This document shows, one piece after another, positions 32,471-44,500 of a DNA stretch of 64,000 nucleotides (within the stretch, counting starts at the first letter, position 1; the number at the start of each line of letters is the position of its first letter). The position numbers and the translations under genes were made by a program. The notes beneath the pieces were generated by a model. The model did no database searches. It was not told the origin of the DNA and worked only from the letters and a program-made list of their open reading frames with translations. The DNA lies in NCBI GenBank assembly GCA_036346395.1, contig CM070604.1, forward strand, positions 6,681,904 to 6,745,903, written 5' to 3'. Source of the stretch: Hsuehochloa calcarea (taxonomy: Eukaryota > Streptophyta > Magnoliopsida > Poales > Poaceae).

Positions 32471-34122
32471 ATTCAAAAAGTTCATAATATTACTGTCGGT
32501 AATTTGCATAAAAATAGTTACAAAATTCTCATAATGTTCTGTATTTTTCTATGCATTTTTCTTGATTTACTGTTATTTTTCGTGATTAAAAGTAATATAG
32601 ATAATCACATATAATAAAAACAGTAAATACAATACATAAATTGCATAGAAATAGTAATAACAAAGTTAAACATGCTTCAAAAGTTCAAAAATATTCAAAA
32701 ATTGAATTCCCGAGCCCTTTTCTGCTGGAAAAAACTTTCAGCGAATTCTGCAATTTCAAGGGCTAAATCACTAATTTCCAATTCTGAGAAAATTTCTTGC
32801 GTGATTTCAGAAAAATGTGAGGGCTTATTTGCATGTTTTGGGATTTTTCCTTCTTTCCCTATCTTTTTTTTCTCTTTTTTTAGTTTCCACCCGACCGGGC
32901 CCTTTTCTTACCTCAACCCGGTTTTGGGCAACGTCCCTACGGCCCACTCGGCCTGGTTAAAGGGGGATAAGGGGATTAGGGTTTCCCCCATTCTCGTTCA
33001 CAAGGCGGCGACGTGTGGGCCTTCGTGCGAGTTGACGGCTAAGGCGGAGCGCACGCCGGTGACCAAGGGGAAGCGCGGCCATGCAGGGGCAGCGCGCAAC
33101 ATGCGGGCGCAAGCTCGGCGCGCGATCGTGGTTCAGCCGTGGCGGCACTTCGGTCACGTCGGGTGTGGAGGAGCTAGCGTGGCGCCGGGTGGCGGTGCAG
33201 GTAGGTCGACGGCGATACAAAGGGCTTCGGGAAGAGGCAACCGGTGGGGACACGGAGGGAGCGGCGCGACACACTCGGTGGCAATTCTTACGCGCGCGTG
33301 AGGTTGGTTCTTGCGGCCACGGCGCGCCATCGGCCGGCGGGGAATGAGGAGTTGAGTGGCCGATGCAACGGCGGTGCACCTCGGCGGAGCCCATGCGGGG
33401 TTGTGCGGCGGTGCGGCGGCGTGCTTTGGGCGGCGCATTTGGCGATCGCAGCGCATGAGGGCACCGGGTGGCGGTGGTGGCAAGTATCACGGTGCTTGGC
33501 GCTGGAGTTGCAGGTGGTGGTCGAGCGGCTTCATGGCGGCGGCGCTTCCCACCCTCTATTCCCTTTTTTTCTCTTGATTTGGATGGTGTCATGCGGGGCC
33601 ATGTGGGGTCGAGGGCATCGCGAGGCGGCCGTCGGGGCTCGCGGCCGACGCGGTGAGGCTGCTGCATGGGCCATCGACGCAGCGGCGAGACGGCCGTGCA
33701 GGGCCGACGCTAGTGCCATCCCCCTTTCCTTTTTCTTTTCTTTTCTGTGGTGCTTGGGTGACCGGCGGCGTGTGCGGGCGCAGCTTGGTGACGGTGCGGC
33801 GGCGGCGCACAGCTCCAGACCATGCGTCGGCAAAAATTTTGTTGTTTACTGTTCATCCAAAAAATATTGTTCATTCGAGTACTATGCGTGCGAGCACTGT
33901 TCATGCAATCCACGAATCGGCTTGCAATCTACCGATCGACATTGTGCCGTCGACTTCAAGTCAGCTTGCGGTAGATTAGAGCGGATTTACACTGTAGAAA
34001 AAACCAATCTAGAAAGTCAAATTTGCATAATTGAAAGCAATCCAGAAAAAAGATTCAATCTACGAATGTCATTCTTCGACGATTACCTTTTGATTCGAGG
34101 AGAGTCGATCGTGCTGATAACG
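32471..34122 (-). other. GC-rich 5' leader of the reverse copia element
   Basis: These 1.65 kb lie between the primer region and gag. The 32950-33840 part is strongly GC-rich, with long overlapping frames on both strands rich in Arg, Ala, Pro and Gly. I take these as composition effects and not genes. Next to the LTR the leader reads cgttatcagcacgatcgac on the minus strand, which is not the initiator-Met 12-mer of the other elements here. Confidence 0.6.
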
Positions 34123-34379
34123 TGTTGAGGAACCGACTCTGGCGCGTCCAGTCCGAACGATTACCTCGTAGACAAACTCAGAATCATAAGAATGATGCAA
34201 AAATACAAAAACATAATAATAAATTGAACACAGAGATGTATAAGACTTATTGCTTCATTTATTGCTCTTCATACGATCAATCTTTTACAATAAGTAACAC
34301 CCCTATTTATAATCTACAGATCTGTTTGGAATAAGACGCTCATGTACGGCTGCTAGGCCGTACCTATAGTTTCCCAACA
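34123..34379 (-). repeat. 5' LTR of the reverse copia element
   Basis: It is 257 bases with TGTTG...CAACA ends in plus coordinates. It is followed inward by the leader and outward by the 3' flank of the TMN gene (taatg at 34380). The partner LTR is missing. Confidence 0.75.
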
Positions 34380-34593
34380 TAATGTAAGGATACACACGTA
34401 CACTGAGCCACTGACATATCAAAAGTTCCCATTTGCTGTAATAACTGAATTAAACTGTAAATTCCCTAAAACACCTGAAGAAGCAGCCTACTTCTGCTCA
34501 CCCCGCATGAGCCTGCACGCTACGCTGAATTCTGAAACTTGCCTGCCTACACTGTTGATGTCTGATGCTCGAACACTCGATGCAATGCTAAGT
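34380..34593 (-). other. 3' UTR region of the TMN gene
   Basis: These 214 bases lie between the TMN stop codon and the copia LTR, which is on the same strand. No AATAAA signal on the minus strand stands out, so the native transcript end may lie in or beyond the inserted element. Confidence 0.5.
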
Positions 34594-37206
34594 CTAGTCG
34601 ATCTTGACGGAGGAGTAGATGAGCCTGGTGAACCAGAAGCAGGCGTAGAAGCCGATGGTGCCGGTGAGGACGAAGAAGGCGTAGGAGGCGATGAGCATGT
34701 AGCCGAAGTACAGCACGCCGGAGACCGCCTTGGTGATGCCCAGCTTGGTGAAGAAGTAGAAGGTGGCGTAAAGGAAGAGGTACAGCGCGGACGAACCGGC
34801 CGTCAGGTAGGACCTCCACCACCAGTCGTAGTCCTCGCCGCAGAGCTGGAAGTAGCACAGCACGACGGCGATCTCGGCGCAGGTGAGGACCAGGATGGCG
34901 AACACCAGGAACAGAACGCCGAAGATGTAGTAGAACTGGTGCAGCCATATGGACGTCAGGATGAAGAAGAGCTCGATGAACACCGCGCCGAAGGGGAGCA
35001 CACCGCCGATCAGCACCGACGCGGCTGGGTGCATGTACCACGGCTGCTCCGGGATCGGCCGCGGTATCTTGTTCGTCCGCACCGGGTCCTCCATGGCCGG
35101 CTTCTTGAAGCCCAGGTAGCTCCCGACGAAGACCAGCGGCACGGAGATGCCGAACCAGAGGAGGACCAGCGCGAACATGGTGGTGAACGGCACAGCGCCG
35201 GAGGACCTCTCGCCCCAGATGAGCGCGTTCAGCACGAAGAAGACGGCGAAAACGGCGCCGGGGAACATCGTTGCCGTCTTGACGGTGACCTTCTTCCACT
35301 CCGACCCCCTGAACGCCTTGTAGAGCCGCGCCGAGGAGTACCCGGCGAGCAGGCCCATGAACACCCAGAGGAGGAGCATGGCCGTCATGAGCCCTCCCCG
35401 GTTCGACGGCGAGAGGAGCCCAAGGATGGCGAAGAGCAAGGTGACGAGCAGCATCCCGAAGAACTGCACGCCCGTGCCGACGTACACGCACAGCAGATCG
35501 GCGCGGGCCGGGGGCCTGAAGACGTCGCCATGGACGAGCTTCCACCCCGTCTCCTCCTGTGCGTCCTCCTGGGTCTCCAGCTGGTTGTACATGGAGATGT
35601 CGCGGTACAGCGTCCGCAGCATGATCATGGCGACCATCCCGGACAAGAAGAGGACGATCATCAGAGAATTTACAATGGAAAACCAGTGAATTTGGTCGTC
35701 CGTCATCAGGAGGTAGGTGTCCCAGCGCGATGCCCACTTGATATCGCTTTCCTGCAGGATTCACCACGGACAACATTGTCAGAGAATCTCGAAATTCACA
35801 GAGCAAAAACTGAACCATATGTCTGAATGATTTACAGTTACAGAGGGATGTTGGCAAAAGAAATTCGACACGCAGAATGGTTGACACTACCTCAAAGTTG
35901 GCATCATAGGTGAAAACAATCTCTTTGTTGGCTTCTACTTCTTGAGGAGAATCAGAGTCTACGACGACATGCCTCGAATGCGGATCGCAGGTTTTAAGCC
36001 GTGTCGCATTATCCTTCCAAACTCCATCATATTCATGCTTCACACTGCAGCAGAGATGATAAAACTGATGTTATAAACATCACTGAAGCAGCCAGAAATG
36101 GGAAATGATGGCGAGTATTTCGTCAGACATGCATAACAATGTATCAATACTGTACAAGGAATTAGACCTGTATGGCTTAACCTCAAAGGCCACAATCCTA
36201 GCAAGATCTGTGCCTGCATCCCTGTGATACTTCACCAGGAACGAGAAGTGGTTGTGGATGAAATGCTTCTCCTCCTTGCTCTGCATCAAGGAATTGAATT
36301 CAGATGTGGATATATGCACCTGACACAACTAAATGCATCGGCATAGCTAGCTAGCAGATGAACTCACCCCAGAATACTGGCCCTTGACGCCGACATGCAC
36401 GCCGTGCTGATAAACGGCGGGCGACTCTTGATCCAATCTCTTGATTGGGACGACCAGAGGAAGGTTGTCAAGAATCCTGTAAGCAACGCAACACGACACA
36501 AAGCAAGGTATGCTCTCTCATTCCATATCTCTGAACATTTTGTTCCCTATCTATGCAAGCAGGAAGCAGCCTCTCACATGTTTACGCGGTACTCCTCGTC
36601 GATCTTTTCCTTCACATCCTTTGCTCCCTCTTGGCTCAGGACAGTCTTGCAGACGATCTGGCACAGCTTAGGCTCCCTCATCTCAAACTACAATACAATC
36701 CCAATTGGCAATTCACATTATCACCGAGTTAATTATAGCAAAGATAATTAATTACTTTGCATAAACGTGCCACATCTAGCTCGAATTCAAGAGATGACAA
36801 ACGCAGGAGGCGGATGGTGGAATAGCACTATAGATTGTACTACTAACCACGTATAGGGAGTTCTCGATGCGGTCGCCGCGGAGCACCTCGCCGAGGTTTT
36901 CGGCGCTGTCGACGATGGTCTCCGGCCTGCAGAAGGGGAGGGAGTAGTAGGAGTAGGGCAGCTGGGTCTTGATGGAGCTCAGCTGGCTCACCTTCACGGA
37001 GAGCAGGTCCTTCTGCAACTCACCACGATTCGGAACCTCAGCCCGGATCAAGAAACACCAAAACCTGACCAGGAAACACGAAGGGCGGGGGGAGGGGGGA
37101 CCTTGCGGAAGTCTGTGGGGGCGACGCCGGGGAGGTAGAACCCGCGGGCGGCGGCGGCGGCGGCGAGGAAAACGACGAGGAGGAGGAGCACCCGGTGGCT
37201 CGCCAT
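34594..37206 (-). CDS. TMN: Transmembrane nine superfamily protein (TM9SF/EMP70, nonaspanin), seven exons
   Basis: The exons (minus strand) are 37206-37102, 37012-36848, 36687-36578, 36476-36368, 36280-36168, 36044-35891 and 35751-34594. All splice sites are GT-AG and phases join cleanly to 637 residues, the family's normal length. The ATG at 37206 opens a signal peptide (VLLLLVVFLAAAAAA), then GFYLPGVAPTDF, the typical mature N terminus. The lumenal domain has PYSYYSLPFCRP, NLGEVLRGDRIENS and YRVNMILDNLPLVV. From residue about 275 nine membrane spans follow, with YNQLETQEDAQEETGWKLVHGDVFRPP in a cytosolic loop. The tail ends SVKID, a KXD/E motif known in plant EMP proteins to hold them in the Golgi through COPI. 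TM9 proteins work in Golgi/endosome membrane sorting. No frame defect is visible. Confidence 0.96.
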
Positions 37207-37560
37207 GGGTGGGGGGTATCGCCAACCTCGGAGCGCGCGAGGCGAGGGAGGAAGTCGTCGCCGGCCGGGCCGGCCTTTGCTTGGATTTGACGGGTTTCCT
37301 TGCTAGGGAGGGAGGCGGGGTGGGTTTTCGTGGGGAGGCTGGCAGGTGGGCCCGGATCCCGGTGCAGTTCGCGGGTGCGGGTCTCGCCTCTCGTATCGTA
37401 CTTGCCGCCGTGGACCCACCGAATCGCGAAGTCTGGAGGGGTCAGGTGGGACGTGGGGCCCACTTGGGGCTCACGAATCTCGATGCAGATTTACGACGGT
37501 TATGGACGGATGAGTGTTAATTATTCCACGCTTTGGATTACTACTGTTTAGCCGGTTAAT
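37207..37560 (-). promoter_or_regulatory. GC-rich 5' flank of the TMN gene
   Basis: The region upstream of the TMN ATG is GC-rich to about 37480, then becomes AT-rich. It is the likely 5' UTR and core promoter. No TATA box was fixed. The long ORFs on the plus strand here are composition shadows. Confidence 0.5.
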
Positions 37561-39110
37561 TAAACCCGTATGTGCGAGCACTAACAATGAAAGAGTCCGT
37601 GGAGACTGGAGATGCGAACGTGTCGCTGTCCTGCATCGCTTCACGAACAGGTGTGGTCATGCCACTACGAGCGCAAACTAATTCTCCGCGTGGAAGAACA
37701 GAATGCATCCGCTACAGTGATTTGTATTAAGCAAAAGGTATGGAAGCATTTGCTTACTTATACACGGTAGTTATCTTGGTTGGTACCATGGATAGAAATT
37801 TCGATCAGTAACCGTCGGTTGCTGGTTTTACCTTTGGGTATCGAAATTTAGAAAATCAGTTGGTTTTTTCCCGTTTAGCAAATTCAAATTTTATATTTTG
37901 AATTTTGAATTTTGATCGGTTTTAAGCAAATTCAAATTTTAATTTTCAAACTTTGGCCAAGCTTTTTTTTCTCTAAAATTTCTGGTTACTGGCTGATAAT
38001 GAAGAAATAACATCGAGCGGTATTTTATTCGGTACCAAGATTTTGATCCCTGATTGAAATTATAGCAGATGATCTAAAGCATTCACTTGCGATCAAACGA
38101 TAAAAGCAAATCTCTATGCAAATTACTGGAGCTTTTTTGCATTTTGTTGAAGATAGGCCAGCTGTTCCGCACTCCCCCCTTTTCATTTCTCCCGAGATAA
38201 ATAAACAAATCACCAAACTCTTTTCTTGTGTCGACGGCCAAACAGTCAAAATGTAAGGAATGCAAGAGACTCCTCAGAAACATCCGTAGCCTGCTAATCA
38301 GAACGCAGAATCCCTGGCAAGTGGAGCAGCGCCAGCACGTCAAGCAAGTCAACAGGCACTTGATTAATTTCCGGCATAATACGACCATAATCTTTAATTT
38401 CTTTGCGGAGAACACACCACAAGAATCCAGTGTTAGGAGGCTATATACCCTCTAATTTACCATCTGTAAGGGTACATACAATACGAGATGTTTATATACG
38501 AGTACTTAAAGAGATGGAATATAGCCGTATCATCAAGTATCTATGTAAAGGTCGTTTCCTTCAATGCAAATATCTGTTTTGTAGTGCTTAGATGATTGTA
38601 CTATCCATTAATTATATATAGTTACATACATAAGTACCTCTTAAATACTAATGACTAATCAAGCATCGATACTACAAAATAAACACCTTATCTGTTCTAT
38701 ATAACAATAAAAATTAATATTTTTTACTAATCATCTGCATTGTAGCTCTAAGCTCAGCATACAATGTTTAGCGCATTCAATTGCTTCTAAGATAGAATCC
38801 ATAAATTAATAAGTTCAAAGGGAAAAAAATATTCATCTCATCTCTCTTCGCTAAGATATATCTCTGACATGACAGGTAGACCCAATAAACTTGGAGGCAG
38901 GTGCTGCCACTTCTCTGCAATGTTTGGATGCTCTTAGGTGACCACGATCCTTTGTCCTCTTATCAACTGCCAGCTGCATGCACAAACCTTTCCATTGCTT
39001 GTGCATACCAAACCTAACCAATGACAACTAAACCGACGTTTTTAATGAACTTACCCCAACCCCAAAGGCCAAAACACCTCAGCACGCACTCATCTTTACC
39101 CGGCCGGATG

Positions 39111-39176
39111 AGGCCTATAAGGCCTTGTTTGGATGGGCTGGAAGAGGATCCAGACCCATCCAAACGAGGCCTATAA
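39111..39176. mobile_element. Tiny hairpin insertion with 10-bp flanking direct repeats
   Basis: The 46-base core (39121-39166) folds on itself: ccttgtttggatggg pairs with cccatccaaacgagg with one mismatch. It is bounded by identical aggcctataa at 39111-39120 and 39167-39176. It looks like the collapsed end pair of a MITE whose tips begin GGCCTTGTTTGG, as in many grass hAT-like MITEs. Part of the direct repeat may belong to the terminal repeat itself. Confidence 0.5.
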
Positions 39177-39676
39177 ATTTCGACCCAAGTACGTAAGGCA
39201 CGTCGTTCTGTGCTGTACTCGAAGGGATGCCCAAGTGGGATACAAATGGGCTGGCCTGCATGTATACGGGAATTAAAATTGTTGGCAAAAGAAAATGCAC
39301 TTTTGTTTCCTTTTTTAGGCTAATAATGCACTTTGGTTCCTTGTGGGAATAAAGGGAAAATACTTGAAAAAATACTGCACTCGCCAACAACATTACTCGA
39401 GAGTAGACGAGTTTTTTTTTTGTGCCAAAATGACAGTATTTGAGGTGTGATTTGAAAAAATAGCATTCTCGCAATCACAATTACAAAAATAGCGCTACAG
39501 TCCGGACGGTGATTATATGGTTTTCGTCCAAGCGTGACACGTGGCACTGCAACAATTGTGCATTCCTGTAGAGAATTTTTAAGATTAATAAACAAAAGAG
39601 AGAAATCTTGCACCTTTTGTAATTGCATGCTCTTTTAGCAAAGAAAGAAAGCGAGAGTATCCATGATCCATCCTTG

Positions 39677-39677
<1 letters not shown>

Positions 39678-39708
<31 letters not shown>
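39678..39708. repeat. (GA)n microsatellite
   Basis: About 15 uninterrupted GA units. Confidence 0.9.
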
Positions 39709-39711
<3 letters not shown>

Positions 39712-41591
39712 TTTCATCAGCTGAACATGGAAGCACTGCTGACATACGGACCAAGGAATTGTTCTGAATGGAGATTCTCCTTGACCTTTATTCATTGAAC
39801 AAGGGCTTCAAAGGTAGCAGTGTCTGGTACTGAATGCCAATTTTATGCATGTACGGATGACATATATCTTTGACTGGAAACATGAGAAAGCTTGAGACTT
39901 ATCCTCTCTCTCTCTCTCTCTTCTCCTGTACCATGTGTCTAAAGACTAGCAGTACATTTGGCTATCCTTGTTATGTATCTTTATTCCATTATTACTGTAT
40001 CAAACCATGCCTTAAGTAAACATGCAGTGATAGCACTAACAACAAGATCAGGCTACTACTCATTGTTGTTGCTAACGGAGTAACACTAAGTCCTTATCCT
40101 TCCAAGTGGTTTAATCCTCTTAAGCATCAGCGCGATCACATGCAAGCACGCACGCACGCAAAGGAGGGCTAGCTAGCTGCTTGGAACTTTAACTCTCGAT
40201 AATCTCGAAAGAATAGCTAGCTAACCGGTGGCTGTGAATCAGAAACAAAGATCAGCATGCACATGACAAAATAACATCTATACACAGATATCAAATGCTC
40301 ATGTCCTAGGATCAACTTTTCGTGAAGACTAGTAGCATATATACACATGTAAAACACAAATTCTTAACTAGATATCCACATCCAATATATTCCAATGCTC
40401 AACAAATCCTATAGCATCCACCTTTTCTTGAAATGCTACTAGATAGCTAGCTAGATATTCATGGATTCCGTCTCTTGTGTGCCTCCATGCTTATGTATCA
40501 CGCTCTTAACTGATTTGCCATGTACCTTTTTTGGGCATCAATATCCAAAAAAAAAAAAAAGAAGAAGCCTAGTTAAGTTATTCCAAATCGGACTAGTTCC
40601 TCAATCTCGTTAGCCTTTAAACCCTGATCAGGGCCACAATATACTCCAAGTGAAGATACCCTAGTCACCAATGGCATGAGTGATTCCCTTTTTGGCCCTT
40701 TCGAGAGGGATAACTGTACGTTCATATGTGCCCTTCTTTTGCTAAGCTTGCTAGGCTTGCGTTCATTATTGATGATGTGAGAGCTTCATTTTATGCAACT
40801 ATGCAATATTAAAAACTAAAGCTGCACTTTGAAGTGGACACGTTTCAATACGTTAGAGGATGAGTGCTTCAGAGAGCTAAACATAGATCGACACATGGCT
40901 ATTCCCTCCGGTCATAAATACGAAGGATGAATTATTTCAGTGAAATTCCCGTGAAATCTCTGCGTTACACACGGTGGTCAAGTGTCTTTCCTTGACATTA
41001 TATTGACACTATGTTCTTCAAAACATTAACTTCGACAATCAATTTTCATCGGAATATATCTATAAAACCTCACAATATTATACTATCATGACAAATTTGC
41101 TTATAATATTCCCATATGGCCGATCTAAAATACTTACAAATATATTGTTAATTAAAGTTAAAAATAGTTTGGTTTCACGTAGTTTTTTGTACGCTAAAGG
41201 TGAGTACCTTTCTTTTGCGCGTTAGTTAAACCTGAAACAAAGTCGCATCTATCGAGATGTTATCAGCGTCACAGATTGAATAATACTGTCCATTATACTA
41301 CTAGTACTATATAAAGAGGCGTGTGAGAGAGAAGTTATCTAGATTGTGACGGCTGATGATAATGATCTTTGAGGTGATGTTTCATGACGTGATTGGTTCT
41401 GCCTGGTCAGTTCCTGCACGCGCAGCTCCTTGATTTAAGAATACTCGCTCTGTAAAAACAAACTGTCTGTTTATGAGGTAACTCATGCTTTCTCACGTAT
41501 AAATCACATTTTTGGAACCATTAAATCAAAATTAGAATCAGACTCACACATATCTTAAAGCTAACCCAAAGGCAGGGAAGTCGACTTAGAA

Positions 41592-44500
41592 TCTATTATA
41601 TAATAAAATCTTGTGACAGTAATTTTACAACTGCTATGAAAAAAAGATAAAAATTCTCACAAAAAGAAAAACATCCGGCCATTGATTAGGTGGGTCATAA
41701 TTAAAATTGAACCATAGTTGCCATGGATGTTATAGGTAAAAAGAGAGAAACATGTTAGAAATTGTATTTAAAAAAAGCAAAACATCCTGCCCTTAATGTT
41801 GAACTATAGTACTTAGAGATATTTGTTACTTTGTAATCTATTATGTTAATAAAGCAGAGTCAAAAGAAGTCACCATGTGCGCTTTCATTGGCCAGAAATT
41901 TTCACGTTAATCGGTGGAAAAAGAGAAAGATCTACATCGTCGATCGTGCTGGGTCTAAATTATAACGGTTTAGATTAAAAGTAAGAGTCCATGTCACGTA
42001 CAATAAAACTAAAATTCAGGATAAAATAAAATTAGCAATATGATTTCCATATGAATTCCTAAGTAAAAGAGTCCATATCAAGTACAGTAAAACTAAAATT
42101 TGTAATAAAAATAAAATAAAATTAGCAATTTGATTTACATACAAATTTATATGTAAACTCCCTAAATAATTATATTTCAGAATAAAAAGAAACAAAAATA
42201 TGAAATTAGATTTGTATACGAAATCCAACAAAAAAAACTGAAATTCGGAATACAAATAAAATAAAATTAGCAATTTGATTTTGATACGAACTCCAATAAC
42301 CATAATTCAAAATAAAAAATAAAAAATAATTAGTAATTAGATTTGTATACGAAATAGAACAAAAAAATCTTATTAAAGTATAGTCAAAAGAAGCCAACAC
42401 GTTCGACCTCAAGGGCTAGAAATTCCTATGTTAATCGGTGGAAAAAGAGAAAGATTCACACCGTCGATCATAGTGGATCCAGATTATAACTGTCTAGATT
42501 AAAAGAAAGGGTACATATCAAGTACAATAAAAATAAAATTCAGAATACAAAATAAAATAAAATCAGAAATATGATTTTCATACGAATTCCTAAGTAAAAG
42601 AGTCAATATCAAGTACAATAAAACTGAAAATCAGAATAAAATAAAATAAACCTAACAATTTGATTTCCATATGAATATCTAAATAAAATACCTAAATAAT
42701 TAGTGTTTATGATCTAGTATCGATCTTACGAATAAATATTTGGAGCTTCCCTTAACTTAGATCCATGCAAAAAGAGACACATGGATTTATATAGGTTCGA
42801 GCCTTCTCCTAAGAGAATAATAATTCTACTCATGTGTTGTTGTATTGACTATGCTTTTACAACCGGGAAGAAATCACTGGAACTAAGACTTAATCACTTC
42901 TGTGTATCATCCCTAATTGCCTTCCAGTTGATCTACAACGATGTCCACTGACGTTAGCCCTTATATAGCGCTTGATGGGGTGACAGTTATTCCATGCCAA
43001 GAGACATCTCAACGCTTGATAAAATACGCGCATTGATGGTAGTTATTATTAGAGAGTCTACACCTCACATCGTCTTGCAGTTACATAAAGGACGGAGGCG
43101 TAATATGTGCAGTTATCTCAGAGAATGACAATGTATACTAACTACTCTGTGTATTAAACACAGCGTATAAAAGTCACTAGTCGATTGGACCCACATGTTT
43201 GTAGGTTTTATCGACTATAGAGTGGTCGTAGTTGACCTGGATGTAGTAAGACTTACGACCATAAGATGGTAATATTAAGGCTTACGACTATGAAGGACTC
43301 GTAGGAAGGCTTACGATCATAGGGTGGTCGTAGAAAGGCTTACGACCGCTCGGTTAATCTTTTCCCTTATAAACAGTAAGGGGTATACTTATAAATAATA
43401 TGAAGATATTACCATCTTTAATAACAATTATAGATAAACAGTTAATTGAGGATTATTATATCCTCGCCAATTATAATTCAGAATAAAAAATAAAATAAAA
43501 ATTAGAAATTACATTTGTATACGAAATCCAACAGAAAACTAAAATTATTAATAAAAATAAAATATGAAATTTGATTTCGATACGAATTCCAATAATTAAA
43601 ATTCAGAATATCAATTAAACAATAATCGACAGTCATATTTGTATACGAAATACAACAAAAAAACTAAAACCCAAAATAAAAAAAATAGCAATTTGATTTC
43701 AATGCAAATTTCAAAGTAAAATCCCTAAATAGTTGTAATTCAGAATAAAAATTAAACAAAAAGTAGAATTGCATTCGGATACGATCCTAAGAAAAAAGAA
43801 CTAAAATTCTGAATAAAATAAAAATAAAAATTGCAATTTGATTTCCATACAAATTCCAAAATAACTAAAATTTGGAATAAATTAAATAAATTTACCAAAT
43901 TGATTTATAGACAAACTCTAACAAAAATAACTGAAATGTTGAATAAAAATAAATGTTATAATGAGGATGGCACGAATGATGTCGAAAGAGACACAAAAGA
44001 AGTCATCACGTTCACTCTCAAGATCAAGTGTTTCTATTATTGCTTCCCGTGGGGTAAAAATATAGAGTAACTAAAATTTTGATTAAAAAATATAAGTTGT
44101 AATGGGAATAACACGAATGGTGTCAGAGGATACTACAAAAGAGTGAAATGACATCGATCTGTCTTGCAAGAAGACATTGGCCCACAGGGAAGCGTGGCGA
44201 TGATGGAGATGGGGATAACGTCGTGCTGCTCACCGGAGCCATTGAAGAGAAAGTCAATTGTTGAAGCATCCAAGGGCATGCGATGGCAAGTGGTGAGTAT
44301 CGTCGTTGTTGAAGAAAATAGTGGCCAAAGAAGCTCGATGATAGGGAAGTCCTAGCAGAGAGGAGATGAAGTTTTGCATTGAAGACGAGCTATAGACAAT
44401 ACAGGGCCATCGGGTAGCTAGGAGCGTGTCTTCACTGGTGAGGGGCACGTCGTCGCTGGTGATGACGAAAAGATTATCCATATTGTTAGACAACGACTAA

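Larger units (their letters stand above)
28001..34379 (-). mobile_element. Reverse-oriented Ty1/copia element with 5' LTR, 3' end truncated
   Basis: Read on the minus strand from 34379 down: LTR, primer region, GC-rich leader, gag, pre-integrase/protease, integrase, reverse transcriptase, RNase H. This order (integrase before reverse transcriptase) defines copia. Only one LTR is present (34123-34379); the expected second copy near 28000 is missing. Coding parts are full of stops. The element lies between a truncated copia gag on the opposite strand and the 3' end of the TMN gene. Confidence 0.85.
37561..41590. other. Gene-free intergenic stretch
   Basis: No coding region is supported. Contents: an AT-rich block with repeats of gcaaattcaaatttt (37875-37960); a 46-base hairpin bounded by 10-bp direct repeats (39111-39176); a (GA)n run (39678-39708); a (TC)n run (39905-39921); an A run (40548-40560); and several agctagctag clusters (40165-40215, 40440-40455). 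I see no tRNA or rRNA. Confidence 0.6.

Noticed and set aside
32957..34128. Long ORFs on both strands (236 and 294 codons)
   Set aside because: They lie in the GC-rich leader of the reverse copia element, are Arg/Pro/Ala/Gly low complexity, and mirror each other.
34507..35826. A 439-codon plus-strand ORF rich in Glu, Asp, Gly and Val
   Set aside because: It is the exact antisense shadow of the large TMN exon, whose minus-strand reading has clean membrane spans and family motifs.
39678..39708. Regular short repeats considered as a CRISPR-like array (also 30130-30290 and 47385-47610)
   Set aside because: They are a dinucleotide run and contiguous tandem repeats without unique spacers, in a plant nuclear setting.
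42798..42812. ggttcgagcc, like the T-loop of a tRNA
   Set aside because: No acceptor stem, D-arm or anticodon arm can be drawn around it; it lies in the solo LTR.
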